From Orobanche coerulescens (taxonomy: Eukaryota > Streptophyta > Magnoliopsida > Lamiales > Orobanchaceae): a stretch of 64,000 nucleotides of DNA. The notes under the pieces were generated by a model. It had not been told where the DNA came from. It saw only the letters and a list, made by a program, of their open reading frames with translations, and made no database searches. The DNA is taken from positions 52,731,501-52,795,500 of the forward strand of contig CM065804.1 of the NCBI GenBank assembly GCA_033398695.1. The letters are read 5' to 3'. Both the position numbers and the translations under genes were made by a program. Each line of letters starts with the position of its first letter. Within the stretch, counting starts at the first letter, position 1. Below, one piece after another: positions 10,322 through 20,496 of the stretch.

Positions 10322-12668
10322 TGTAATACCCGAGATTTCTGATTTGTATTTGGAACTTGTGATATTGTAATTATTGCATTTTGATCTGAGTATTATTCTC
10401 CTTATTTCATAATCCGGTATTGTTGAGCGCATGATTTCATGAATGTGATTTAAATTGTGATTCTGCGCATGTAGCGCACGCTATCGACTAAGTGTAGCAT
10501 ACGCTAACTTGGATCCATAGCGCACGTTGAAAAGGAACCTTAGCGCACGCTATACGTGGTCAATATGATTGAGACGTGCTGGTAGGTGAGATCAGGCCGG
10601 GGATCTTGGTCGGATTATGTCGGGATGAACCTGGACGGCTTTCGGGAAAAAGCCAAGTCAACGCGTTAGCGCACGCTACTCATATGAGGATAGCGCACGC
10701 TAAAAACTGAGTACAGTGAAATCAGTAGAGTTTCAAATAGCCGTTAGCGCACGCTATGAATATGGACTAGCGCGTGCTAATAACCATTTTCTATATATAG
10801 GACATCATCCTTTTTCATATTTTCAGACTTTTCACTTCCCACATCCGAATTCTTGAACTTAGAGAGTCACTCTCTTCATCCTAAACACTTCATATCAGCA
10901 TCCTAGCTCGTGTTGAAGATTGTAGATCATTGGGGATTTGTGTTCAAGCCTTCGGCGTTGGATTACTTCGAGTTCCTTCGTGTTCTTCGCTACTTTGAGG
11001 TAGGTGATTCTTCGCCAATATTAGTAGTATTCTGAAGGACGTTTTGATCATGTTTTGGGATTACCTAGTCAGTTAAATTCATAAGTAGTCTAACATCATG
11101 TGTTAGAAGGATATTTTCGATGTTTCGGTACTTATTCAACGTATAAACCATTGAACCTTTTAGTGTTTGAACTCCTAGCATATTTTGAAGCTTCAAACCG
11201 ATTTGTGACCAGTATATGGAGATTTTCAAAGTTCTTATGTCTTTACATAAAGGAATCATACGTTTAGGGACATGTGACGGATTGAACTTAGGATATTCCT
11301 TGAAAATCAAGATGAATTATGGTGTTGTGATGGTTATGCGAAACCTTGTATCTCATAGTCGTTTAATACGTATAGAACTTTCACAAAACCTTATGAGCAT
11401 GATATGCACGGGGATGACAAGTATTATCACCATAGAATTCATGAGTTCATCACCATTAGATCGAGTTTTCTGCCAGTAGTAATCTGCCATGCACGGTTAG
11501 CGCACGCTAACATATGTAAGTTAACGTGCACTATCGGGAATAAGTTAACGCACGCTACGTTTGGTACATAACGTACGTTATGTTATCAGTCGAGTCAATC
11601 GGATGATCAGAGAGAACTGTCAGTCCATGGCTAGCGTACGCTAGACTTAGACGATAGCGTACGCTAACAGGCAGGCTTAGCGCACGTTAAGTAGAGTACA
11701 TAGCGTACGCTAAGTGGTTCAGGCAGATTGCATATTTAGAGCTTTTGGTCGTAGGCCGGATTGATAGGCAATCGTTCGACTTGAGATGAATTCTATATCA
11801 TTTCTTTTGTTAAGGTTCGAGCTTGCTACGTTGATCGAAGGAGGCGGCCTTCGAGTGTGTTGAGATCATTGAAGTGTTTCGTTCTTGCCATCTTCGAGGC
11901 AAGTGTCGTAATGTGTTAATATTGGTATTTTTGAGCATGTGTGTGGTTTATTCATGTTGTTGAACATGAGATTTATTTCGTTGAATTGTCATGATATTCG
12001 TTATTTGTGTATGTTGTGCGATCTATGCTGAGGGCGCTGGATCGGATGTCCACCTCGTGTTGGTCCGACGGGATCATCTTGGGATCTAGGCTGAGGGCGC
12101 TGGATCATTAGACGGGTTATTTCCACCTCGTGTTGGTCCGACGGGATCATCTTGGGATCTATGCTGAGGGCGCTGGATCATTGGAATACCCTTGCTGTGT
12201 TAATGGAATCTTTTGGATTCGCATTATCGGATTCTGGTAGCGGAAGTCCGTGTGGTGTATCTTGTTATGTATTGTTGATGCATATTTGATTTGTTTAAAT
12301 GATACTTGTACTAGCATCGTTTTGCTAACCCCTTCGGGGGTGGACATTTGTTTTGATGTTCAGGTAGCCGAGGAGCAGGGAAAGCGACCACGATCTGGAT
12401 GTGACGACGAAGGGGTTCAGTGATGTTTGTTGTTGTTGGTGATTTGTCTTCTTGGTTTAATTTCAGTACTCGAGTACGCGTGTCTTATTAATATCATTTC
12501 GATATGGTTATATTAATTAACTCGTTGAACCCGTTGGAACCGGTTTTGTAAACTTGAATTTCCATGGTATTGATGTCTTATATTTACATTTCTTTTATTT
12601 AGCCTTGTAAATCCTTACTTAAAGGCTTTACGGCGCTGTAACTATTCTGAATATCTCAGGGTGTTACA
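10322..12668 (+). repeat. Gypsy-1 3' LTR
   Basis: It is the partner of 3022-5415, with the same ends. Dodecamer starts are 10472, 10495, 10518, 10541; 10667, 10691; 10745, 10768; the last is followed after 12 bp by a TATA box at 10792. The second array runs 11498-11712. Relative to the 5' LTR it lacks about 70 bp after position 12000, bounded by a short GTTTGT-like repeat, and carries one additional dodecamer unit. Confidence 0.95.
10472..10799 (+). promoter_or_regulatory. Dodecamer array plus TATA box in the Gypsy-1 3' LTR
   Basis: A tetrad at exact 23-bp steps, a pair at 24, a 54-bp step, a pair at 23, then TATATATA starting 24 bp after the last motif start. The terminal 54-23-24 spacing is the same as in Gypsy-2 and nearly the same as in Gypsy-3 (53-23-24). 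Confidence 0.75.
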
Positions 12669-12673
12669 GGTTA
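12669..12673 (+). repeat. Target-site duplication of Gypsy-1, right copy (GGTTA)
   Basis: Matches 3017-3021 and immediately follows the LTR end. Confidence 0.95.
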
Positions 12674-13437
12674 GTGGGAGCATAGTTGTTTTCTTAGTCT
12701 TATATGTAGATGACACATTACTCATTCGAAATTACATACCACCTTGCAGAAAGTTAAGACTTGGTTGGGAAGTTGTTTCTCAATAAAAGACTTAGGAGAA
12801 GATTCTTACATTCTTGGGATAAAAATATATAGAGATAGATCAAAGAGAATGATTGGTCTGAGTTAAAGTACCTTGTGCTCGACCAGATGTATTGTTTGCC
12901 CTTAGCATGACAAGTCGATACCAATCAAATCTAGGTGAAAGTCATTATAGCAGTGAAAACCATCCTAAAGTACTTAAGAAGAACTAAGGATGCGTTCCTA
13001 ATTTATGAAGGTGTGGGAAACGAGCTGTCTCTAAATGGTTACGCTGATGCAAGTTTCAAAACCAATAGGGACGATTTAAGATCGCATATAGTTTTGTGTT
13101 TTGTTTAAAATGGAGATGTTGTGAGTTGGAAATGTTCCAAGTAAAGACGCTCATAGATTCTATAACTCAAGCTGAGTACCTGGCAGCATTGGATGCAGCC
13201 GAGGAGAATATGTGGATCCTTTTAGGACCTATAAGTCTTTACTACGACAATAATAGTGCTATTGCGCAAGCTGGAGAGTCAAGGACCGATTAGAGATCCA
13301 AACACATACTCAGTATATGCAAAGTAGCAACGGAAGAGAATGTTGTTGATCCACTTACCAAGCCTCTCTCACAAGGAAAGCATGTTGAGCATGCTAGATC
13401 GATATGACTAAAAGTCATGAATGAATGGTCCTAGTGC
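12669..13437 (+). pseudogene. Copia-1 reverse transcriptase C-terminal half and RNase H
   Basis: Directly after the GGTTA duplication the copia frame resumes with FLVLYVDD; the catalytic YVDD is at 12703-12714. It then runs through a DLGEDSYILGI-like segment, a short RNase H stretch near 12990-13090 (TKDAFLIY, LNGYADASF) and SITQAEYLAALDAAEE near 13155. The frame ends at a TAG at 13291-13293, with degenerate ENVVDPLTKPLSQGK near 13340. Several frameshifts are present and part of the connection domain is missing, so the product is non-functional. Confidence 0.8.
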
Positions 13438-13447
13438 AAGTGGGAGA
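13438..13447 (+). other. Copia-1 polypurine tract
   Basis: AAGTGGGAGA, the usual copia plus-strand primer sequence, lies one base before the TG start of the 3' LTR. Confidence 0.85.
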
Positions 13448-13448
13448 T

Positions 13449-14330
13449 TGCTGGGAATAGTGCCCTAGGACATTCGATGTGCCTAAATTTGTAATTGTCA
13501 TATTTAATAAAGTTATTTATTTCTCGTTGATTATTATAATGTGTGCATGTTGTAACATTATAATAATCGAATAATAGTTATTCACGAATAATGAGATTTT
13601 TCAAATTTCCCTAGTCCAATCACGTTGAGTGGAGACTCAAGTGATTAATATACTAGTATAAGTTTGATTGATAATCATCAAATGATTATGCGTATGGTAT
13701 GGATCAAACTTATAGGATATTATATATTATATTATTTAATTATATCAACTAGGAAAGATAAATATAATATTAGATATTTTATTTATTAAAGGATTAAATA
13801 ATAAGTAATATATAACATAAGATATTATATGTATTGTATTATTTAATAAGTTGAGGTGCAACTAAGCAAATACTAGAGTTTGACTCTAGGGTTTACTTGG
13901 TATAAATAAAGGGCCTTGGGCAAGGAGTTGTTAGAAGAATAATTACACAACCCTAATTGTGTGAGACCAAAAATTGGCCCCTCTCCTCTACTATTCGGCC
14001 GAACTATTTTCAGTCCGGGAAGTCCGTTTCGGCCATCTCCGTCTTCTTCCCTTAGTTGATTTCGATCAACAGTACAAATCCTTCTAGCAAGGAATTATTT
14101 GTTGTACTGTTTATCAATATTATTCGTAAGGACTTAGCAATCCGACTTGTACCAGTTGTTCGTATGTGGATTACCGACAGTGGAAGTGGATTTAATCAAC
14201 TTCTTGTCCGAGTTCAGATCTATTCTTCGAATTAAGGTAATTCGACGAACTCTTTATAAATCAATTTAATTACTGCTTGAAGATCCTCGCTTGGGTTTTT
14301 TCGTTGATTTATTCCGCTACGTCTTTCTCA
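13449..14330 (+). repeat. Copia-1 3' LTR
   Basis: It begins TGCTGGGAATAGTGCCC right after the polypurine tract. A TATA box (TATAAATA, 13901-13908) follows an AT-rich U3 with many TATA-like stretches. The end is placed at the CA of CTTTCTCA (14330), because sequence from about 14340 aligns with the SIRE-B 3' region; an end at 14350 cannot be excluded. Confidence 0.65.
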
Positions 14331-14901
14331 TCTTTATTGTATTAGATACAGGTAAATCCCAATAAAGACTCCTTAATCAACTGTTGGAGAGGAACCGATC
14401 ATGATCATTCTCGAGAGACTTGGAAACATTCTCATTATAGGGACTAGCTTCTGTTAGTTGTATTTTGCAATTTATCCTACTGTATGCTCTTTGATGCAGT
14501 ATTTATTTTTATCTTTCAAGCCATGTAAATTTCTAGCATCCATAAAATTTTGATTTCTTGAAAGATTACAGCTCGTAATCTACTTTTACTGTTTTACTAT
14601 TTTGATTATAATAAAGTATTGATATATTCACAAGTACAAACTTGTTAATCCACAAGCTGTAAGAACTTGTCTGCAAACCGTTCATAGAGTAAGTTGTATT
14701 CAATCTAGATTACACTCTGTAAGATTGTACCTACGCGTCAATCATAAGTTAAGTTGTAATACAATTAGTCCTGTAGGATTTTCATTTAAGAACTTGCTTG
14801 CGAGGAGTTCAAAGTTTTAGACTAAGTCACTGAGATCGGATCTTTCGTCAGAAGACTTGAAGACAGCCTCTCCATATCAAGAAGGAAGTTTTGGCATTAT
14901 C
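14331..14901 (+). other. SIRE-A non-coding region before the 3' LTR
   Basis: No ORF is supported. The sequence aligns along its length with 37430-37960 of SIRE-B (shared ATTACAGCTxGTAATCTA, AGCTGTAAGAACTTGTCTGC and ACTTGCTTGCGAG blocks). The long conserved untranslated stretch contains an ATTACAGCTCGTAAT near-palindrome. Confidence 0.7.
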
Positions 14902-14951
14902 AAAAAGGGGGAAATTATTGGGATAAATACAACCTGTTTTGATAATCGCCA
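14891..14951 (+). repeat. Inverted repeat spanning the SIRE-A internal/LTR boundary
   Basis: The arms TTGGCATTATCAAAA (14891-14905) and TTTTGATAATCGCCA (14937-14951) flank the polypurine tract and LTR start. SIRE-B has weaker equivalents near 37950 and 37994, and the LTR arm is intact in SIRE-C. Confidence 0.75.
14902..14914 (+). other. SIRE-A polypurine tract
   Basis: AAAAAGGGGGAAA lies just before the LTR start at 14916. Confidence 0.8.
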
Positions 14952-15851
14952 CCATACAACATGAAGTCTTCAAAGTCAGCATTTCGCTAAGTATGGAAGC
15001 TGTTAGGAAACTCCATACAGCCTATCCATACAGCAAGAGATCTTCCTACATAGTCTGATCCTACCGTCCCTACATCATTATACAGCAAAAGTGAAGAGAG
15101 TTGGATACAGCAATCTTGCCATAGGAGTATTACTTAGGAAAAGTAAAACACATCCAACAGGACTGAAGAATAGCTTTAAACTATTGTGAAAAACACTTTA
15201 TTTATTCATAAAGTATTCACGGTTAAAGCAGCATTTAATGCTGATAGGACAACATTTAATACGGCCGATGGAGACAACAATCTGAACGCGCTGAAGAGCA
15301 TTTAATAGAAAGTCAAAAAGAATGTCTGAAGCATTAAATGCGAATCGTCTTTGATTCAAACATTCTACAGCTACCAATCAGAGCTTTCTAAATCTCACCA
15401 ACCGGCCAACGACTATATTTACAACAGATCTATTTACAAGGTCACCAAGCAGAGGACATTAGAAACATAAGACTTACCAATCATCTCGTGCATTACATCT
15501 GACAATCGGCTCTGACAATCAGCATATCAAGCTAAGAAAGAGCAGTATATTTCCTGAGCATACAACATCATCAAAACGAAAAAATATACAGTCCTCAACG
15601 CAAACAGCACGGCATACAACAATCGCTCGTCAAAGCATACAACTGCTATTTGAACTTGTTCTACCCTATCTTTACCATCGAGATCAACCTTGGCCCTGTG
15701 TCGACTAAGTCCTTACTAGTTCCGACCTGTGTGGAAAGAATAGCATTGAAGATGAAGCTTCGAACTGTGTGAGAAGAAGCAAGTCGAAAAGAGCCAAAGC
15801 CAATCTCTATGAATAGCCCAAGCTGTTGTCACTGTATCAATCTGTGTGAAC
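14916..15851 (+). repeat. SIRE-A 3' LTR, left part
   Basis: It starts TATTGGGATAAAT, with A where the family has TGTTGGG. It continues to 15851, where Gypsy-2 enters, and resumes at 26000 after the target duplication. ATACAGC/ATACAAC heptamers recur throughout. Together the parts give about 1.28 kb, close to the antisense copy at 59117-60400. Confidence 0.85.
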
Positions 15852-16080
15852 TGTAATACCCGGTTGTAATTCAGTAATTATCATTCAGTATTTATCATTC
15901 AGTAATTGATACTCAGTAATTTCACTCATTATTGATCATTTGTCACTCATATTCAATCATGGTATTCATCATTCAGAGTAATTGTATCGTGTATCAATCG
16001 TCATTCGTCACTAATCTAATTGGAGTTTCGTGCCGTGTTTATCATCGTTGTCTTTTTCGTTGTGGGTTGTGCGTGAGGAG

Positions 16081-16648
16081 TAGCGCACGCTACGTACTCT
16101 TTTTAGCGTACGCTAATTGAGTACAGGTAGCGCACGCTACCACTCAGCATTAGTGCACGCTAATGTTACCCTGGCTGCAGTCCAGAAGGTACTGGACTGC
16201 AAGTGAGTTATTAGTAGCGCACGCTACGAGTGGTAAGTAGCGCGCGCTAGTGGGTTGTAGTAGCGCACGCTAAATATGTGAAGTAGCGCGCGCTAAGGAC
16301 GGATCAGGTTGAGTCCAGTGGCTACTGGACTGCACTGGATTAATTCATAGCGCACGCTATGAGTGATATTTAGCGTACGCAAGCGGTGTAGTAGCGTACG
16401 CTACTTGTTGGTTGTAGCGCACACTACCGAAGTCAGATCAGAGGACAGACAATTTCTGGATTCCAGTACTGGGCATCACATAATTCGTTAGCGCACGCTA
16501 ACAATGGGTTTTAACGCACGCTAGTGGTATGGCCGTAGCGCACGCTACAAAAAGGTACGTAACGCGCGCTACCGTGTTCGGACAGTGGGTACTGGACTAC
16601 CCAAATTACCCGTTAGCGCACGCTACGCATAAGGGCTAGCGCACGCTA
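16081..16648 (+). promoter_or_regulatory. Eighteen-copy phased dodecamer array in the Gypsy-2 5' LTR
   Basis: Motif starts: 16081, 16104, 16128, 16151; 16215, 16238, 16261, 16284; 16348, 16371, 16392, 16415; 16489, 16512, 16536, 16560; 16614, 16637. Steps within groups are 23 or 24 (one is 21, where a motif has lost two bases). Steps between groups are 64, 64, 74 and 54. Inter-group spacers hold GTCCAG/CTGGAC inverted repeats. The last copy ends 12 bp before TATATATT. This is the clearest copy of the pattern in the window. Confidence 0.8.
16176..16201 (+). repeat. Inverted repeat TGCAGTCCAG...CTGGACTGCA between dodecamer tetrads
   Basis: Ten-base perfect arms are separated by six bases. Related GTCCAG...CTGGAC pairs lie in the next spacer (16313-16330) and, weaker, near 16591, and in Gypsy-3 at 34628-34651. 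Confidence 0.8.
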
Positions 16649-16660
16649 ACCTGGATTGGC

Positions 16661-16668
16661 TATATATT
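16661..16668 (+). promoter_or_regulatory. TATA box of the Gypsy-2 5' LTR
   Basis: TATATATT starts 24 bp after the last dodecamer start. The 3' LTR has the equivalent at 24329-24336. Confidence 0.6.
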
Positions 16669-18314
16669 GGACGATTGCTTTGAGTTCGTCATTTTATCAT
16701 CCTTTCTCATTCCCTCATTGGTTTCGGGCGATTTCGGGCATTTTGGAGAGTTCTCTTCGAGCTTCTATCATCCATCATCATCTTCAAGTCTTTGAGTTGG
16801 ATTATCATCACTTCATCATCTCCTTAACATCGAATCAAAGGTCTTAATCTCTTGGATCTAGAATTTCGGATTTTTGGGTTTTTCCTTCCGATTTCTTCGT
16901 GTAAGCTTGGATTATCATTGGAATATGTTAGATATGGATTATCTACCTTGGATAAGTATATTCTTACGGATTTAATGGTTATTTTCGGAATTATTTCAAG
17001 AACCCTTGGGTTTGACTTCGGTTAATTGGGGATTTTCCGATTGATGTAGTTGTAATCTCGAATTGTGGATTCCTAATGGATTATTGATATCATTGAGGTG
17101 TTTTGTTAGTTCGATATACTCATTTTGGTGTTGGTTTCGATATATTCGGGATTGGATATTTTCGAAGTCGTATGGTTGGTTACGTATTCATTAGAATGCC
17201 CCTATGAGTTTGATTATCGTTGTTTCGACCTTTGGGTTAGTCGTGTTTTGTTGCTTGATACGTGTATTGAACGGTTGTTGGTAATTGTTGTTATTCAAGG
17301 TTGTTCGAGCGACCGATATTTCACTTAGGATGTTGTTCGTGGACGGACATTCTTCATCGGTATTGAGTAAGTTGATTCTTACTCGGTTAAAAGGATATTC
17401 ATTCCTTTTGGTTGTTGATCATTCATAATCATAACTCATTCATCATTGTATTAATCATTTTGAGACTTGTAATTGTCGGATAATCATTTCATTAGCGAGG
17501 AACGGCGGTTCCAATCATTTCATTGAAAGCTATCAATCACTTCATTATCATTTTCATATTGGTGAGTCATTCTTGACTTTGTCGGATTATTATTATTCAT
17601 TGATATTCATTATGGTCATTCTTGTTCATATGACCTTCTGGGTTCATATTGCGTGGCGGGTGCGGATGTGTGGAATTTTTAGTCGGGCACATGATGGCCA
17701 TGTATTGGGAGTGATACATTGGGTGTGCACACGTGCGATTACCTCGTGAGACTAATTAGGTACAAGGACGAGTGGGTCCGGTCATCCGTCTTGTACACTT
17801 GCACAAAACACTACGGGCGTACTATGATGCTCCTCTTGGCGTAATTCATAACTAAGGACATTTCATAACTTGATTAAATCATGTTTGTGTATTTTCAACC
17901 CTTGAGGATTGTTGTTACGTATGGCGGCCCGTTGGGGATTTTGTTTTAGTCACGGCAAGGCAAAGGCACGGGAAGAGCATGTTGGCGGCGAGTCCCGATG
18001 ATACTAGTATGGGGGCCAGTCATTCCGTTTATTTCGATCATTTGATCATTTCCGTCATTTGTATTTTCCGCTGCAAATTCCGTTTGAGATGCTTATTTAT
18101 TCAGGGTGGTGTATTTTATCTCCATATAAAATATACTAGTATTCTGTTTTGTCCTGGTGTAATGTACTTAAACTCCTCATCGGAGTACTTGGTAATATAA
18201 TGTAGTTCGGTACTACAATTATATTATTTAATTCATCATTTTCATTTGCCTGGTGGGTCCCAGTCGGGGATTCACGGCACTGTAATATCCGCCTAGTTTG
18301 GGGTGTTACAGAGT

Positions 18315-18326
18315 TGGTATCGGAGC
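18315..18326 (+). other. Gypsy-2 primer binding site
   Basis: TGGTATCGGAGC lies 4 bp after the LTR end. It differs from the initiator tRNA-Met complement by one base (G for A). Confidence 0.85.
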
Positions 18327-18778
18327 GTGGTTTTGAACACTACCCTCCAAGTCATGTCTCATTTGAAATCATCGTCATCGGACTAGTATCATTGGACTCT
18401 CGCGTCACGTGTGACCTGTGCAAATGCCGAGCCAATCAGACCAAGAACTGTAAGATTTCTAACGCCATGGTATAATTTCTGGCAAGAATCATTCATTCAT
18501 AATTCATCAGTTAACAATCCTCAACCATCATTTTCAGTTGACCAGGACGGTCATGTCAACTCGTTAATCACTCAATTCATTTCATTATTCAGTTGTTGAT
18601 CAGGAAGATCAAATCATTAATCATGTTAACTTGTTCAAGATAATTATGTCACCTCAGTTAATCATTCATGTAATCACTGTGTTGGAGCACGTATGCTCAT
18701 TTTCATCATCTCATGTCATAATCATAACATGATATTCATGCGGGAAATATAATCATCATGTGACTTTCCTACTTCAGT

Positions 18779-20130
18779 ATGGAGAGGGCAAGAAGAGGAC
18801 GTGGAGGACGAGGCCGTGGAGCGGGCCGAATACCGAGAGCTCGTGTGAATACACGTGCAAACGCGAGAAATAATGCTAATTCATCGAGCAGCGACGCTGC
18901 CACTCATTCACCTGGACGCGATCATTCACTATCTGGGAGTCTTACCCGAGACACGGCTCAGTCAGAGGGTGTGCGAGTTGACCCACTCGCTTTCATGCAG
19001 GGCGTGATGGCCCAAATGACCCAGATGGCACAGCTGATGGAGACGATGCATAATTCCGTCAATCATAATCAACAGGATCCTCCGCCGCCACCTCAGAGGC
19101 AAGAGAGGAATGTGAGTAATATCATCGGCGATATCTCTCGCCAGAGGCCACCTACTTTTGAGGGCTCGTTTGAGCCGGCAGATATCATTCATTGGCTCAA
19201 GCATTTCGAGAAGTTGTTTGCTATGGTAGAGTGTCCCGAAGGACACAAAGTTTCTGTTGCGGCTTACTACCTGGGTAAGAGCGCTCATTCTTGGTGGTTG
19301 TCGTTGAAGCCCACCGAAGGATCATGTACTTGGGATCAGTTCAAGACTCTCATGATGAAGAGGTATTATCCATCCCCACTCAGGGAGGCTAAGCTATCAG
19401 AATTACTCACCCCCGACCTCTCAGCAGACGAGGATGTTCTCGCCATTGCCGAGAAGTTTCAGGAACTTCTTCCGTTCGCCTCATCTATCATTCATTCCGA
19501 GGCAGATAAGATTAAGTATTTGAAGAAGTGAAACCCCGTATGAGACTTCAGTTGCTTAATCATAATTGCACCACGTTGGCTGAATTCATTGAGAAAGCTC
19601 TTACCTATGAGCTTACTGCTAAGGAGATTGCTAAGCAGCAACCTTCGTCTGCTAGCAAGAAATCGAAGAATCGTAACCAGTCTGAAGGCGGTCAGACAAC
19701 CTTCAAGAAACCCCGTGCGGGCTCTGCCTTTTCTGAGCGACCTCCTGTGTCATCTAAACCCGCGGAATCTCAGTCACGAGCGGCCAGTTCGGCCATCACC
19801 TGTTATAACTGTGGGGATCTTGGTCATGTCAGCACCAAGTGTCCGAGACAGTCTGTCACGTGTCATAACTGTGGAATTGTGGGGCACAAGGCCCGTTTTT
19901 GCCATAGGGAGTCCAAACCTACTCAGACGTCATCTCAGGCCCCGAAGCAGTCAGCCGTTCAGAATCAGGCCATGCAATCAGCGTCGTTTAAAACGACAAG
20001 AGCGACAAAATGTGGAGCTTTTAGCCATAAGACGCGTGTGTACGGTGCCGGGACTAGCAAGCCCCCGAATTATGAGTTAATGAAGACCCATGATCCCGAG
20101 GACCGAATGATCTCAGGTACACTCGATATT
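18779..20130 (+). pseudogene. Gypsy-2 Gag (one frame break)
   Basis: The start ATG at 18779 opens a strongly basic Arg/Gly N-terminus (ARRGRGGRGRGAGRIPRARV). The gag core follows: FEGSFEPADIIHWLKHFEKL, SAHSWWLSLKP and RYYPSPLREAKLSELL. The first frame stops at about 19531, where CTGAAACCC-like sequence seems shortened, and the protein continues in the next frame from 19528 (KPRMRLQLLNHNC). Two CCHC zinc knuckles lie at 19801-19842 (CYNCGDLGHVSTKC) and 19861-19902 (CHNCGIVGHKARFC), both complete. The break coincides with a CTG site, so it may be a sequence error. Confidence 0.82.
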
Positions 20131-20496
20131 CTATCTCAACCTGTGTGTACCCTTTTTGATACCGTGCATCGCATTCATTCATTTCCGAGTCATGTTTGAG
20201 TAGACTACTTGGGTAGTGCTACTAGTTGTGAGCCTTATGTCATTGGTCTACCCGATGGTAGACGAATTATCGTGTCGGGAGATTGAGTTGTCGATTCGAT
20301 TTCATGGTCGTGTATGGCCAGCGGACCTAATCGTGGTAGATTTGCCGAGAGGCAGCGTCATCTTGGGTATTGATTGGATGGATCGTCATGATGCCATCAT
20401 TAGTGTCCGTAAGCGTATGATCACTATCATTTTGAGACGATGGGGTTGAATGTGTGTTTCAGGAGGTAATCCCTACATTGCAGTAAGGTCATTAAT
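20131..20496 (+). pseudogene. Gypsy-2 protease (frame broken)
   Basis: The region aligns with the Gypsy-1 protease: LFDT...HSFxS near 20152-20190, then LSIRFHGRVWPADLIVVDLPRGSVILGIDWM near 20285-20380. The active-site triplet reads Asp-Thr followed by a shifted frame near 20160, and another shift occurs near 20432. Both sit where Gypsy-1 or pattern logic indicates a CTG or CAG. Without those changes the domain would be ordinary, so true loss of function is uncertain. Confidence 0.7.

Larger units (their letters stand above)
3022..12668 (+). mobile_element. Gypsy-1, full-length Ty3/gypsy chromovirus (Tekay/Del-like)
   Basis: The 9.65-kb element has two long LTRs (about 2.4 and 2.35 kb), an initiator-Met tRNA primer site, a polypurine tract, gag-pol in gypsy order (protease, reverse transcriptase, RNase H, integrase) and a C-terminal chromodomain-like tail. 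Long LTRs plus that tail point to the Tekay/Del branch of chromoviruses; the branch is inferred. It sits in the Copia-1 reverse transcriptase with GGTTA on both sides. Gag and pol have several stops and a 10-bp duplication, so this copy is non-autonomous. The LTRs are highly similar apart from a few indels, so the insertion is not ancient. Confidence 0.95.
1..14330 (+). mobile_element. Copia-1, Ty1/copia LTR retrotransposon, partial and interrupted
   Basis: Domain order is gag, zinc knuckle, aspartic protease, integrase, reverse transcriptase, RNase H, which is the Ty1/copia order. The 5' LTR and primer site lie left of the window. The 3' LTR begins at 13449. The element is cut between 3021 and 12669 by Gypsy-1, with the reverse transcriptase frame resuming directly after the 5-bp target duplication. 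Several frameshifts and stops show that it is a dead copy. The right end (14330) is an estimate because no 5' LTR is available for comparison; 14350 is also possible. Confidence 0.85.
15852..18310 (+). repeat. Gypsy-2 5' LTR
   Basis: Its ends TGTAATACCC and GGGTGTTACA are identical to those of Gypsy-1, though most of the interior is unalignable by eye. Differences from the 3' LTR cluster at CAG/CTG sites, notably 16667-16685 and 17730-18055. Confidence 0.95.

Noticed and set aside
15932..16120. A 62-codon plus ORF conserved at 23602-23790
   Set aside because: Again LTR duplication within Gypsy-2; it reads into the dodecamer array.
16081..16648. Regularly spaced short repeats resembling a CRISPR array
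   Set aside because: The repeat is only 12 bp, spacers are about 11 bp, it lies in a plant LTR upstream of a TATA box, and the same array recurs in unrelated LTR copies. It is a promoter-type array.
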